A DNA stretch of 39,975 nucleotides from Azolla pinnata (lineage: Eukaryota > Streptophyta > Polypodiopsida > Salviniales > Salviniaceae), in assembly GCA_037176905.1 (NCBI GenBank), contig JBBBWG010029766.1, positions 1 to 39,975 of the forward strand, in the 5' to 3' direction. The notes under the pieces are model-generated. The model did not search any database, was not told where the DNA came from, and worked only from the letters and a program-made list of their open reading frames with translations. How positions within the stretch are numbered: position 1 is the first letter of the stretch; each line of letters begins with the position of its first letter. This document shows positions 10,386 to 26,080 of this stretch, piece after piece. Both the position numbers and the translations under genes were made by a program.

Positions 10386-12278
10386 ATGAGAAGTTTTGAA
10401 TGGTCGCAGCATTTGAAATTATCGATACATCTCTTTTGTGGGCTTGTTACAGAAAGAGCTTCCAGCCAGCGCCCATAGTGATCGATTACTTTGATTTTAG
10501 CAGACCTGCCAACCAGTGAAACCAGTGAAATCATCTACAAGTTTTCAGCAATGTTGTCAATGCAGCGTGTACTTGATGGCAGTATATGAGCCTTCAGAAT
10601 GTAATGGATTTATCTTTGGGCTCATTTGGTCTGATAGAATCTGAGATTGGCCTACACTATTGACCAACTGATGTGTTACCCTACATGAATTGATTCCCGA
10701 AACATTTCAATGAGAATTTTCATGTGGTAGCAGTTGTCTTGGGAGCACAATTGATTTCAGTAGTTGTCCGTGGAGGTAGATTCAACTGCTCAACATGTGA
10801 TATTTGTATACAATGGAACTGTGAATACCTCTAATCCCTAACAACAGTCTTACAGTTGCAAGTACTATGATAGTGCTGAACAAATCCCATGTTCTTTTGT
10901 CTCGAAGGTCTTGTTATGCTTCTTGCTCATATTCAATTGTAATCAAAGCAATTTGTAGCTTTTTAGCTCCTTCCATAGTTTTTTTTGGTTACATCATGAT
11001 CCCGATTGTTGTAAAGTTATCTTATGGATCGATTGTGCAGGGTCTTGGCATAGATAGATTCACAAACATGACTTTACAAAAGAATCAATCCCACATTTGC
11101 CTCGGCAAATCAAGGTAGTCTGTGTGATCTGTGCATGATGTACAGGAGGGCATTTCACATCTTGAAATGGGATTTTGTTCGTTAAGTCCATTTTTCGTCA
11201 CATGGGGAGGAACGGTAAAATGGACGCTTTACACAATGCAGGGGATAAGATAAATTCAAATGGTAAACCCTAGAAGAAACCCTAACGTCTGGTCAGTACA
11301 AAATACTCGATGACAGGTTGGGCTGAGCCTAGATCTAGATCCATGTCCTAGAGTGTATATTAAAACAGGCTACAGAAAAGCTTGCCTTTACAAGATGCTC
11401 TTCTCTGTGTATATATATGTGTGTGTATGATGAAAATCTGAGGTGAGTTTTTTTTGGCTTCTTGTCTTTGGTGTTCATTCAACTTCTTCGGAACTTGGGC
11501 AAAAATCTCTCTAAAATCTATTGCAGTGCTGAAGGTCAAAGTCTTTCCAAGCTTTTCCTTTCCCTCTTCTTAAAAACAAACTTAGGGAGCTATATATACA
11601 TACGGCAGCGAGCATTGGATGCCCACCTAACAAACAACCATAGCTATGGCGATTCAGAGACAAGCGAGTCAGAAGACTGTAAGAAGAAGCTCTGCAGAAC
11701 GGAGCTCTACAAAAGAGAAGAGGAGGAAAATTGATTTCTCTATTCTTGTGCTGGGGGCAGGTAAGAGTGTGCAAACATGAAAGAAGCAAAAGCGTGGTCC
11801 AAGATTTGAGGAAAACACCCCCTCGAGAACAGAACAGAACAGCCCAACCAACCATTGATTGAATGAATGAACCGGTTCCATCTGCATTTGTATGTGAAGA
11901 AGAAGGACATACAGACACAGAAGAGTAACTAACAGAAGACTTGGGAGAGAGAGCATTGTTTCGAAAACAGTCATTGTGTTGTGATAGCAGCAGAATCAGG
12001 CGGCTGCTCATGGGGGATCAGGGGTGAAGTGAAAGCATATGTTTGTGGACAGGCCTTCCTTCTCTTCCGAATGCAGTTTGATCAATCGATCAATCGATTC
12101 TGTTGACCTCTAGGCAAGTGCCACTCCATCTTCTTCTCTGGATTGAACAGAGCAGTGCAGCAATCTATCGGTTACCTCCGACCCGACCGAGGTCTGATCA
12201 TCATGGCAGCATCTCCATAGCTTGGTACCAGGTCATCGTATCATCATCGCTCCGATCGGATCCCCGTCCTCATCACCA
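10386..12278. other. Spacer between two convergent genes
   Basis: This covers the 3' UTR of the transporter (+) and the 3' side of the DUF1191 gene (-). Reading frames at 10867-11118 (+) and 11511-12011 (-) match nothing I know. A pair of telo-box-like motifs (AAACCCTAG and AAACCCTAA) lies at 11263-11286. No other feature is evident. Confidence 0.55.
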
Positions 12279-12826
12279 TCACTCGAAGTGAGCCATGTCC
12301 ATCTCGAGGGCTGGCTTGGTGCGAACGCCTGCAGCCGTCGGTGCCCTGCTCACTCCGATCAACGAGGTCTGAAGAGCCTCCTCGTTGCTGGCGAAGCGCG
12401 CCAGGATCGCTACCCTCAGCCTCTGCGCCATGGCGATGCTCGCGATCGCTGCGACTACGCAGAACGCAAGGCCGGCGATGGTGAGGCAAGCGATGCCGAG
12501 GGCGAGCTTCCAACGGCTGCTCGACTTGCGGCGCTCGGAATTGCTACTGCTAGTTTTAGTAGCCGAGACGGATGAAGAGGATGATGTGGTTGTGGAGGAG
12601 GATGGATTGCTGGATCCAGCCGCAGGTTGTGCCGACGATGGCGATGACGGAGCCTGAGGCCACGGAACGACCAATGCGACATCTCCAAACGTGTCGAACT
12701 CGCAGACGTTGGGCGAAGCCGCGAGGGGCGCGAAGGAGACGGAGCCGTTGAAGGAGAAGAGGGCGCACACAGGAACAGGGGCGGTGGATGGGAGCGAAGA
12801 GTAGCGGGGCGCGTGGACCGTGATCA

Positions 12827-12858
<32 letters not shown>

Positions 12859-13349
12859 GTGATGGTGAGCTCGGGGAGGGAAGGATCGATGGCGGTGAGA
12901 TTGGGCGGGGAGAAGGCGATGATGCCCACGATCGGCCCGCCGAAAGCGTAGGAAGGCGGGAGGCTGTAGATGGTGAAGTTGAAGATCTTCCGGTAGATGA
13001 GAAGCAGGGGAGCAGAAGCAGAATCATAGGGTGATGCTGATGCCGATGCCGATGCCGATGCAACTGCTAAGCTGATGGAATGCGATCCAGATGGGAGGGA
13101 GAACTGGTTGAAGGTGAGGCCCTGGCTCTGCAGGACGGAGGCCGAGGAGATCCATCGAGCTTCAGCGGCGATCCCCCCGAGAGATGGGCTCAGATTGATG
13201 GTATAAACAGTCGAATCCGAAGGAGGAGCAGGAGCTGAAGAAGAGCTCTGATCTTGGCCCCCGATCGCCAGGGCTGCGTACTTCACCAGCGAGCTGTCGA
13301 CGCCCTGCCGCCGCACCGAGTTCTGCACCATGTCGGCTTGGGAGATGGA

Positions 13350-13384
<35 letters not shown>

Positions 13385-13451
13385 GGATGGAGATGGAGAT
13401 GGAGATGAAGATGGAGATGGCGATGGCGATGGTGATGGGGAGCTTGGCCAT
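12279..13451 (-). CDS. DUF1191 family membrane protein
   Basis: A single-exon gene of 390 residues with no known biochemical function. The frame extends further upstream, but the first ATG is at 13451 (MAKLPITIAIAISIF), which opens a signal-peptide-like hydrophobic stretch. Poly-Ser, encoded by an (AGC)11 run, follows. The extracellular-type region has the DUF1191 pattern: VKYAALAI, then TFNQFSLPSGSHSIS, LLLIYRKIFNFT, GGPIVGIIAFSPPNL and CEFDTFGDVALVVPWP. A Ser/Thr-rich linker leads to one transmembrane helix (WKLALGIACLTIAGLAFCVV). The short cytosolic tail ends with EEALQTSLIG, SRAPTAAGVRTKPALEM, the hallmark C-terminus of this plant family. The predicted topology is type I plasma-membrane or cell-surface. 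Many Ser and Ala runs come from CAG-type microsatellites and may vary between alleles. Confidence 0.87.
13351..13383 (-). repeat. (CTG)11 microsatellite encoding poly-Ser
   Basis: Eleven uninterrupted CTG units on the + strand, read as AGC (Ser) on the - strand just after the signal peptide of the DUF1191 protein. A second CTG run lies at 12828-12851 in the same gene. Length variation would change the protein without shifting its frame. Confidence 0.9.
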
Positions 13452-13557
13452 TTGGCTTTCCAGTTTCTCCACTTCAGTGTTGGGCAGAGAATTGGGGTCT
13501 CTTCTCAGGGAGGAAACAGGGGACAGAGAAAGAGACAGAAAATGGAAGAGCTTTGGG

Positions 13558-13569
13558 AGATATATACCT
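13558..13569 (-). promoter_or_regulatory. Candidate TATA box of the DUF1191 gene
   Basis: On the - strand the sequence reads AAGGTATATATCTCC, about 110 bases upstream of the ATG at 13451. A transcription start about 30 bases downstream would leave a leader of roughly 80 bases. A (GA)n tract lies further upstream at 13659-13684. Confidence 0.45.
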
Positions 13570-13658
13570 TGCTTAGCAGCAGGTGCAAAAGCAAAGATCT
13601 GCAGCTATGGCTACTACTCTGCTGCTGCAAATAAATAAATAAAACACAGAAAAGAGTC

Positions 13659-13684
<26 letters not shown>
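13659..13684. repeat. (AG)13 microsatellite upstream of the DUF1191 gene
   Basis: A pure AG run (CT on the gene's sense strand) about 210 bases upstream of the start codon. GA/CT repeats are common in plant promoters and can bind GAGA-type (BPC) factors; binding here is not shown. Confidence 0.85.
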
Positions 13685-13690
<6 letters not shown>

Positions 13691-13699
13691 TGGAGCAGA

Positions 13700-14892
13700 A
13701 GCTCCTCCCCTGTTTTTTTTCCCTACTCTTTCTTTTTACCTCTTCTTCTTCTGTACAGAATCATCATGCACAAAACCACCACATTCATCCATAGATGGAT
13801 AATAGGCCTGTCTTTGCCACACTTGCAAATCCTTCTGCATCATCATGCATGCAATCTGCATACACACATACAACGCATAGCATAACATACATGCTAGCAG
13901 AGATTGCAACCTTACCGAGAGGAAAAGATTTTGAGGCAGCCCAAAAACAGAGAGGTGTTCTGTTCCGAGTTCTGAGATCTGTTTTTTTTACTCTGCTCAT
14001 TTTACATTTCACCCATTTGATTGATTGATGAACAGACTTGACTTCCTCATTCCTTTTCGGCGAGAATGCGGTAAATAAAGCCTCTTGTACCTGTTTACAT
14101 GTGTGCACCAATAATTCCACCGTCCGCAGCAAGCCCGTAAAACTGGCAGGCCCTCGCGAGCACCAAAATCCGGCTGCGAATCGACAATCGTTCCGTTTCC
14201 AGCTTCCGATTCCTCCCTGACTCGTATTTTCCATGCTTCCGCTATGCCAAGTTTTGTTCTTCCGGCTTCTAATCACACCGCCGTTGTTAGGATGCTCTTC
14301 TCAGAGAATTCCTTGCAATACATACCAAGCATACCTCTCAAAAGTTCCGAAGCTTCTCTCTGAGTAATGCATTCATGACATTAACGGTACATACCAAACA
14401 TGCTTCACTACCATTTCAACCAGTTTCTTTCATGGGCTTCTCAGTCCCTGTGGAAATTAGGGGTAGAAATCATCTACTCCAGCATAACTAACAACATAGC
14501 AGCATGAGAAGCCCCCTTCATCAGCTGTTACTGAAGCTTTCATGGGCTGTTCCATATTCATTCTGGAGTGACTTTTTTTTTTCCATTCCTCTACAGAGAG
14601 AGAGAGAGAGAGAGAGGGGTCGACCATCAATTCCAGTTGTCCCCCTCGATGCTATTTAGACACGAGTGATTTCTGTGTCCAAAGACTCAGGAATGATGAT
14701 GAGGGATGGGGGGAGGGGCACATATTAATCTCAGTATTGTCAGTCAAGCTTTATGTACATTGAACAATGCTACAATTGGCCCAGTTCTGGATCGATCTAC
14801 ATGGCAAATCTGCACAGCACACAATATAATAAGATGGTCGAGCGAAAATGGGGCACGGAAAGGACAACCCAATTTGGTGAAAAGAGGCCATG
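13700..14892. other. Spacer between the DUF1191 gene and the GLR 3' region
   Basis: No recognisable protein or RNA gene. It holds poly-T stretches (13711-13718, 14573-14582) and an (AG)n run at 14594-14616. Both flanking genes read on the - strand, so this should contain the end of the GLR transcript and the distal DUF1191 promoter. Confidence 0.55.
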
Positions 14893-15832
14893 TTATGGAA
14901 CATCGTCGGGCGAAACAGCAACAGATACATGGGGCTCACAAACGATCACGGCCTCATCCGACGACGGTGAGCAAGCTTGGGATGTGACCTCGTGGGCGGA
15001 GAGCGACACAATGTGGGTTTCACAACTGATACCATCCATGGGCAGCGAATCATCATCGTCCTGCCTTTGGAAGAGCGCAATGGTGGTACAACCGATGCCA
15101 AGATCCTCGTATACACCATCACGGTTATCGGCGCCATCGGCATCAGCATCAGCATGCTGATGATGGCTTTGGCTGATGTCTACCGCGCTTTCTTCCTGGC
15201 TTGTTGAATCATGTACTCCCTGCCTCCTCGCAGCTTCTAAACCTGTACTCTGGTCAGCATGTCCACAATGGCCTGGGCTTCGTGCTACATTCTCATCTTG
15301 CTCCTGCACACGTCGACCACACGCACCAGAATCAAACTCGATCGATATGTTGTCCTCATCATCATCGTACTCATCAAAGTCATCGTCCCCGTCCTCTTCC
15401 TCGTCATCATCCTCGTCATCGCCATCGTCCTCTTCCTCGTCATCGTCCTCGTCCTCTTCCTCGTCGTCGTTCTCGTCGTCCTCCTCTTCCTCGTCATGCA
15501 CAAATGGGTCATCCCTTGCATTATTAATCTCGGCTTTCTCCTCTGATCTGGCTGGCACACCTGCAGCACTATCAATGCCCATTGTATGCCTCTCCATGGC
15601 ACCTTGGCTTGCTCCGATCCCACCTCTCACCGCCAAGAAGATCCCACCTCCGCACTGATCGTCGCTCATCGTCGTCGATTTGACGGCTTTCGGCCTCCTC
15701 TGTACTAGCTGGGGAATCCTTGACCTTACATCACCACCAGCTCTTGTACTTGATTCCCGCAACACGATGCTCATGTCCACAGAAGCCGCACTGGTTGAAG
15801 AGGTTCCTTCCTCCTTGATGCAATGACCTGAT

Positions 15833-15840
<8 letters not shown>
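14893..15840 (-). other. 315-codon acidic reading frame overlapping the GLR stop; possible alternative C-terminal exon
   Basis: The frame starts at ATG 15840, overlaps the GLR stop (15835-15833) in the sequence ATGAATGA, and ends with TAA at 14893. The middle is a long Asp/Glu tract with GAC, GAT, GAG and GAA codons; about 115 residues before it and 140 after it are ordinary in composition and also free of stops. I recognise no domain. A 73- or 91-nt intron (donor GT at 15918-15917; acceptor AG ending at 15846 or 15828) would delete the GLR stop and join residue Asn-Gly of the channel tail to this frame without a shift. It could therefore be an extended GLR tail, a separate downstream ORF, or just 3' UTR. 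Coding status is inferred. Confidence 0.35.
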
Positions 15841-20141
<4,301 letters not shown>

Positions 20142-20182
20142 TTCACCACCACCACCACCTCCTCTTCTCTTGGCTGCTTCCC

Positions 20183-20183
20183 T

Positions 20184-20215
<32 letters not shown>

Positions 20216-20216
20216 T
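20183..20216. repeat. (TTTC)8 microsatellite in the GLR 5' leader
   Basis: Eight TTTC units on the + strand, reading as (GAAA)n on the GLR sense strand, 40-75 bases upstream of the GLR start codon. Confidence 0.85.
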
Positions 20217-20249
20217 TCCCTTCCTCCTTGCAGCTTCTTTGCTTGTGTG

Positions 20250-20257
20250 ATATAAAA
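20250..20257 (+). promoter_or_regulatory. TATAAAA motif at the 5' junction of the LINE
   Basis: ATATAAAA on the + strand lies about 25 bases before the truncated LINE and about 110 bases upstream of the GLR ATG on the opposite strand. It could be chance, a TATA box firing into the LINE, or part of the GLR promoter read in reverse (TTTTATAT). Orientation fits the LINE direction better. Confidence 0.2.
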
Positions 20258-20277
20258 CAAGAAGGAAGAAGATTTGC

Positions 20278-23200
20278 AGAAAAAATTGGCCCTCTCATCC
20301 TCCTTTTTACAACAAGAGACCAAGCGCGCCCTCCAACAGATTAGAGTCATTGAAACAAAATTAAGGAAGGCCGTTACGGCAGCGCAACGGCTGCTACAGG
20401 TAGACCCTGGTTGCAATTGGTCTAGAGTTAAGCTGGAGGAAGCAAAGATGAAGGTACAGGAAAGGACTTTGGAGAAGAACCGAATGTTGTTTCGAAGAAA
20501 CGCAGCATGGTGGGCTAGAAAAGACGACAAGGTCAACCGACATTTCTTTCACTACAGGGCATCCAAGAGTGGTGGTGGACGTATACAAGGGCTGCGCAAA
20601 CCAGACGGCTCAATAACGGAGGACAAGACTGACTGAGATTCTGGAAATGGCAACACAATACTATCGTGACCTCCTCGCACCTATGCGTGTGAGGCAAAAC
20701 ACGGAGCTGGCTGATCGAGTAATGTCTTGCATTCACCCCAAGGTAACCCAAGCATTGGAAGTTATGCTCAATAGCCCCATCTGTCGTTTAGAACTCTCGG
20801 AGGCGCTTAGGGGATTGCGAAGGGGTGCATGCCCCGGCCCCAATGGTCTCTCACAAGATTTCTTCGAGATTCATTGGGAATGTGTTATCCCATCTTTGGA
20901 AGCCGGAGTTCAAGAGATTTGGTCCTCAGGAAAGATGCCGATTGGTCTGGCTGAGGGGATGATATATCTCATCCCCAAATCGTCAGAGCGAAGCTTAGAG
21001 TTGTGCCAGTGGTGCCCAATCACAATCCTTAACACGACATACAAGATACTCGCTAAAGTCCTAGCTCGGCGGCTAGCAGGCTTCTTACTGGACATCATAC
21101 ATGACAATCAAACTGGGTTTGTCAAGAATAGGTGTATCTTTGATAATGTGTTGCTTCTTTGGGAAGCTATGGCATTGGCCGGTCGCTCCGTATCGAGCTC
21201 GACTATTCTGATATTAGACTTCGAGAAGGCCTATGAGAGGGTGCTATGGCCCTTTTTGGAAAATGCTTCCTCAAAAATGGAGGACCCGCCTTCCAACTAA
21301 AACGCTTAGTGAGGCAAGGTTGTCCCCTAGCCCCATATCTCTATCTCTTTGTAACTGAGGCTTTCTCCGCCTACTTACAAGCACCAACCAGCGGGTTGCG
21401 GGGATTGCCCATCCCCAATGCGGCTGAAGATTTGTTGTTATTTGAATATGCCGACGATACGGTTCTTTTCTTGCAAGGTGATGAGGAGAATTTGCAGCGG
21501 GTTGAACATCTGTCGAGGACTTTTGTCAGGCGGCTGGTGCCAAGATCAATTGGAATAAAACTCAAGGCCTATGGTTTAGCGAACAAGAGAAACCAAGATG
21601 ACAACCCCATGCCGATTTTACGTGGGTCCCTGATGGGACAACGTTCAAGTACCTTAGATTTACGATGGGGAGGTCAATCCCCAAGGGAGCGCAATTGGCC
21701 CACGTACAAACCAAAATAAGTAGGAAGTTGAACCAATGGAATAGATCTAAATTATCCTTCGTTGGTAGGGTCTTTGTTGCCAACCAAGTGCTGCTTGATA
21801 CCATGTGGCACTCAGTCTCATGCTGGATTATGGACCCTGCAGGTCTGCACGCGATTAAGGCTGCCATTAGGGGGTTTATATGGTCAGGTAAGGACAACCT
21901 AAGGGCTGCCGCCAGAGTGTCATGGTGTTGGTGAACGCAACCGCGGGCCAAAGGGGGGCTTGGCCTCATAGACCCCTTAATGCAGAGTCGTGCACTGCTG
22001 GCTAAAATGGTGGTTCGCTGCCTCTTGCCAGGTAAGGGGTGCTGGAAGGTACTACTTCGCAACAGGTTGCAAGCAGGGACTCCCAAGTATGGTAAGCCTT
22101 GGCCCGACTCCTTGAATTGGTGTTGCACGAGCGGAGTCCCACCAAAGCTGGCTAACCATCCGGAGGACAGGGTCGCGAACTCCATCTTGTGAGCATAGTG
22201 CCATATACGACAGCATTTGGTCAAGCACATCCCGAAGACATTGGCTGAATGGACTAGACAGCCACTATTCTGGAATCCTCACATACGAACAAGTGACGAC
22301 ACGATGCTAGGGCAACTTAAGGGCTTAACATGGGGAAAGCTGACACAAACATGCCTCCTATCTATAGATGATTAGAGACGCATAGTTGTTTCTGGAAGAG
22401 CCCAAGAAGACCTTTTCCCTCCCCTCAAGGGAGCTATGAAAATGCGGAGACTGATAGCTGAGGCAGTTGATAGGGTTCCGATGGGGGAGGCGAGAGAACA
22501 TGCATGGTTCGGTCTCTTTGACGAGGCTGGAATGGTCAAGTTGCTAAAGGGTGTGAGCGGATCGGGGAGAGATACAGTTTTCGGGGACAACCAAAGTAGG
22601 GGCTCTTGGCACCCAATCCGAGTGGTGGCACAGGTTGATAAGATCTGGAAGACAAACCCGGATGTTGCTAAGGTGGAACCCCATTGGAGGTTAAGGGTAT
22701 ATGGCTGTCGCCCCCTTGTCGATCTGGATTGGGACCCAGGGGATTTCAGATGGAAACACGATGATAGACTCCACCACTTCTTCGAATACACCACTAAATT
22801 GGGTCGGACTTTGCAGCTGCAGCTAGGCGGCCCGTTTCGCAATGGTTGGCGAACATTGGGCATCCCCGATGAGGCACTCATTACCTTTTGGAAGGGTCTC
22901 TGGCGTCTCTACATGCCTGAAAAGATCAAGCTCTTTTGGTGACAGATCGTTCATAATGTGGTGCCCGTTGGCGAATGGCTAGATGAACGTGGCAGCCCGT
23001 TAGGCTGCCCACTGTGCTCTCTACCTATTGAGACTCTGAGACATTGTTTGTGGGACTGTCCTCAAGCTCAAAAGATATGGGATAGAGTGACTCACCTCCT
23101 TGAGGCATGTCAAGTTGAAGGAACAGCCTCGTGGAGCGCTGCGACATGGATTGATCACTCGATCGAAAGGTGGATGGACGTCGTCAATGCGGATAGTTGG

Positions 23201-23815
23201 TGCTATGTATGCACGAGAGGCAATATCGTCAAGATCCGTTTTAAAAGAGGCTTGCAGCTCGCATCCCCTAGGTTTCCGGAAATCTGGATGTTGATCGCAG
23301 GTTTCACCTTGTGGTATATATGGAAAGCGCGTTGCCTCAAGGTTTTCCAAGGTACGGTACGGCCCCCGGCGGAAGTGATCATGCACATATGGTTCGTGCT
23401 TATCAGCTGCCTACGAGGGCAACTGGAAGAGGTTTGCAGCCACTCTAACGACGTGATCACTGCCCGTTTGCGCTTTTGGTAGAAATGGCGGAACACATTA
23501 TGGTGATGCAAGGCAGGAGTGGCCCGAGGTGGAAGTACTAGCCCCCACGTTGGTTGTCTCCTACTCACCTGCCACCCTCTCTTCGATGTAGGCCCCAAGA
23601 GCCGACTCGTACTAGGCAACATTGAAGGGCTTCTTACATTAAGTCAGGCCGCAAGGCAATGTAAGTAGGCTCATCTTCTTTTACTTGATCAAAGGAAGTC
23701 TCCCTGATGTATATATAAGTCTCCTTGTAGACTCTCTATGTAATAATCCTTCCTAACAAATGGGAAAGTAGCTTCATTTTGGAAAAAAAAGGAAGGAAGA
23801 AAGAAAAAAAGAAGA
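20278..23815 (+). mobile_element. 5'-truncated, degenerate LINE (non-LTR retrotransposon)
   Basis: Remnant of a plant L1-type element carrying reverse transcriptase but no endonuclease or ORF1, so the 5' end is lost. Fragments run in order in shifting + frames. 20274-20636 is the linker before RT (NRMLFRRNAAWWARKDDKVN). 20647-21300 has the RT fingers and first Asp box (NQTGFVKNRCIFDNVLLLWE, ILDFEKAYERVLW). 21246-21719 has VRQGCPLAPYLYLFV and the catalytic box YADDTVLF at about 21445-21468. 21665-22192 and 22436-22942 are RT thumb and C-terminal parts. 22958-23482 has a zf-RVT-like CPLC...H...C segment and a tryptophan-rich end. Stops, frameshifts and a deletion of about 45 residues between the Asp box and RQGCP make it inactive. 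An A-rich tail (23780-23815) marks the 3' end. AAGGAAGAA occurs at both ends and may be a target-site duplication, but it is low complexity. The 5' junction is uncertain by tens of bases. Confidence 0.9.
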
Positions 23816-23986
23816 AGAGAACAGTAGGTACATACATATACATGGCTTGAGGCTTACTTGCAAAGCAGAATGTTGGGCACAGTTTCACCGATCCGATCCG
23901 ATCCGTTCAAATCCACCCTGCTTATGGTTTACAAGAGCGAGCGATGAAGAGGGTTCAGTTTTTGGCTCGAGCGGTTCCAGATCCAT

Positions 23987-24010
23987 ATGTAGCTAGCTAG
24001 CTAGCTACAT
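23987..24010. repeat. 24-bp perfect palindrome with a (TAGC)n core
   Basis: The sequence reads identically on both strands: ATG, then GTAGCTAGCT-type units through the centre, ending in CAT. The next base pair outward does not match. It arises naturally from the self-complementary TAGC repeat and could extrude as a small cruciform. Confidence 0.9.
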
Positions 24011-25373
24011 GTACGCCAGATCATCACAAAGTTTGGACGTGTTTTGAGCTGGTTGAACCAGCCAAATTTATATGCCGAACACGATTTGAGACATATCGGA
24101 AGAGGTTCCTCCCTTCCCGCTGCCGGAATTCCGGCTCCGGCCGTCGAAAAGCTCGTCCGACTCGGTCGAAAACAGAGCTCTCGATGAAGATGCTTGCTAA
24201 AAACCCGCCACGATTTGTAAGCTCTCCCCCTTGAAATCCCCCATCATCGATCAGCGGTGAAATCGGTCGATCGAATCGAGCTTCATGCTACTGCGCTTGG
24301 CGACGATGCAGAAGGAAAAAAACAGGGCAATCAGATCTTCGTGACTTTCGGCAAGAGTTGGCCAAATCGAGAGATTGTAAACCCCCAGGTTGGTGCTGCA
24401 GGAATCCACCCACTCTACATTCCACCGGTACATACCATGAGATTGGAACGAAGCTCTACGAAATGGCAAAAGAAGTCAAAGCTTTCAACCTCAAACGGAA
24501 TCACTTATAGGGGTGATGTCCGAAGCGCAGTGAAGCGAAGAGCACGGAGGAGGGTTCACTCTTAACAAATAGAAGACAGCGAGCGAGAAACCACGAAAGC
24601 TCGAAACACTTACATCGTAAGTTTGTGAACGAACACAAGCGCAGCTCCGTAGTGTGAAAGCGGACTTGTTGGGTGTGTCAGGCGATTCATCATTATGAGC
24701 GAGGCTCGACTCGACGAAATCTCGGGATTGACTTCAGGGCTAGGGTTACCGGTCGGGGGGTGGGTTCTTGTGGATCAGAACCGCAGTCGGACACAAATAA
24801 TGAGACGAGATGGAGGTTCTGGATCGGTCACGATGCAGGCTCCGACGATCTGCGTGCGAAAGTCAACGAGGCAAAGTTCGATTGGGTCCTCTGATCTAAT
24901 CATCATGGAGATGTGGTGGTGGTGGTACCTTGGGCCAAACTATAATCATAAGGCACGGAATACCGTCTGTGTATTGGAATACGTACAATGCCACGATGCG
25001 CATACGACATACACGAGAACTTGTCCCCGATCTCCCAACCATATTTATATGCACATTGGACAATTACCAGAAAGACGGCTAGCAAATTTATCGATTGCAT
25101 TCACGCCTGCTAAAGATTAGAAACGACAGAGTAATGCCTGGTTTTATCGCCCGCTGTAAAATTTAGTGGCCCGTGAATCAATTAAGGGCCGAAGTCAATC
25201 AGATTCCGAAACTACTAACTTCCATTAATCATTTACAGCAAGGGAAATCGAGTTGTAAACAACAATAGAAAGTAGGGAGGGGGCAATCATCGGGAAACAG
25301 CGATCGGAAGATTGTGAATCGACGACAAGCACGGGAAGAGACAGACGGCAGCTGCGGCTAACAAGAGAAGGAT

Positions 25374-25480
25374 GGAATCGAGTAGCGAGGAACGATTAGG
25401 AAGGAATCGAGTAGCGAGGAACGATTCGGAAGGAATCGATTAGCGAGGAACGATTAGGAACAACGAATCGATTAGCGAGC
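25374..25480. repeat. 29-bp tandem repeat, three full copies plus a partial
   Basis: Units at 25374-25402, 25403-25431 and 25432-25460, each starting GGAATCGA and containing TAGCGAGGAACGATT; a fourth, diverged partial unit follows to about 25480. Units differ by one or two bases. No function evident. Confidence 0.9.
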
Positions 25481-25660
25481 GAAGAACTCGGCGTCGAAAT
25501 GTAATTTGAAAACAAATTTCTAGTTTTGTCCCATCACACATTACGCACAAAGAAATCGGTATTTCAAAAAATTTGGGGTCGGAGGGATCCAACGGCGGAG
25601 ACGCCCGACACGTGGAGACATCCCAGCCGCCCGATCCCGTGCATATGCATGCAGAAACGA

Positions 25661-25796
25661 CCATCACCATCACCATCATCACCATCACCATCACGACCAT
25701 CACCATCACCACCATCATCATCATCACCATCACGATCACCACCATCACCATCATCACCATCACCATCATCACCATCACCGTCGTCTTCGTCATCAT
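25661..25796. repeat. (CATCAC)n-type microsatellite
   Basis: About 135 bases of CATCAC, CATCAT and CACGAC units, followed by GTCGTCTTCGTCATC. All three + frames stay open through it only because the repeat lacks stops, so long frames here are not evidence of genes. Confidence 0.9.
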
Positions 25797-25807
25797 GATC
25801 CATCGCA

Positions 25808-25924
25808 GACAGACAGACAGACCGACAGACAGACGACGGAAACCCTAACCCTAGAAAACGGGAACCATTGCCTTCTCTGTGTCTGTGCAGCTTCCTTCCT
25901 TCCTTCCTTCCTTCCTTCCTTCCT
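25808..25924. repeat. (GACA)n, telo-box and (CTTC)n cluster
   Basis: GACA units (25808-25834) lead into AAACCCTAACCCTAG at 25840-25854, two exact plant telomere-type units. A (CTTC)n run follows at about 25890-25924. Telo-boxes plus pyrimidine-rich leaders are typical of plant promoters for growth-related genes, which fits the candidate start at 26040. Confidence 0.75.
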
Positions 25925-26039
25925 CCACAGCGTACTTTCTTCTTCTTTCCTCTGTCTCTGTGTCTGTCTCTGTCTCTTTCCCTACAAGCTTCCGCTTATT
26001 TAAGCTTTCCGAATTCGTTCCGCCTGTCTTGCAGCTGCC

Positions 26040-26076
26040 ATGGGAGGCCCCGGCTCAACGCACTCTGAAACCCCAG
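26040..26076 (+). CDS. Candidate first coding exon of an unidentified gene
   Basis: ATG 26040 sits in a strong plant context (GCTGCCATGGGAGGC) just after a CAG and a pyrimidine-rich leader with an upstream telo-box. It encodes MGGPGSTHSETP and runs into CCCCAG followed by GTTACT and a long (CT)n tract, which looks like a splice donor and intron. I could not find a following exon that continues the frame and resembles a known family. Unspliced, the frame ends at 26282 after about 80 residues. This may be a real small gene, a non-coding transcript, or chance. Confidence 0.25.
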
Positions 26077-26078
26077 GT

Positions 26079-26080
<2 letters not shown>

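Larger units (their letters stand above)
23816..26039. other. Gene-poor spacer rich in repeats
   Basis: No protein gene recognised. Short frames at 24257-24565 and 24695-25120 do not resemble known families. The stretch includes (GATCC)n at about 23892-23910, a palindrome at 23987-24010, a 29-bp tandem repeat at 25374-25460 and microsatellites from 25663 to 25924. Confidence 0.55.

Noticed and set aside
11511-12011. 166-codon - strand frame downstream of the DUF1191 gene
   Set aside because: It has a proper ATG but no recognisable motif and lies where the DUF1191 3' UTR should be; I could not support it as a gene.
13785-14276. 163-codon - strand frame upstream of the DUF1191 gene
   Set aside because: It resembles no family and has low-complexity flanks; probably chance.
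23780-23815. Exact target-site duplication of the LINE
   Set aside because: The shared AAGGAAGAA lies in A/G-rich low-complexity DNA at both ends, so it is too weak to call.
25440-25848. Long frames on both strands with Ser-Pro, Asp-Gly, Met-Val or Thr-Ile repeats
   Set aside because: They come from the (CATCAC)n microsatellite, which is stop-free in most frames.
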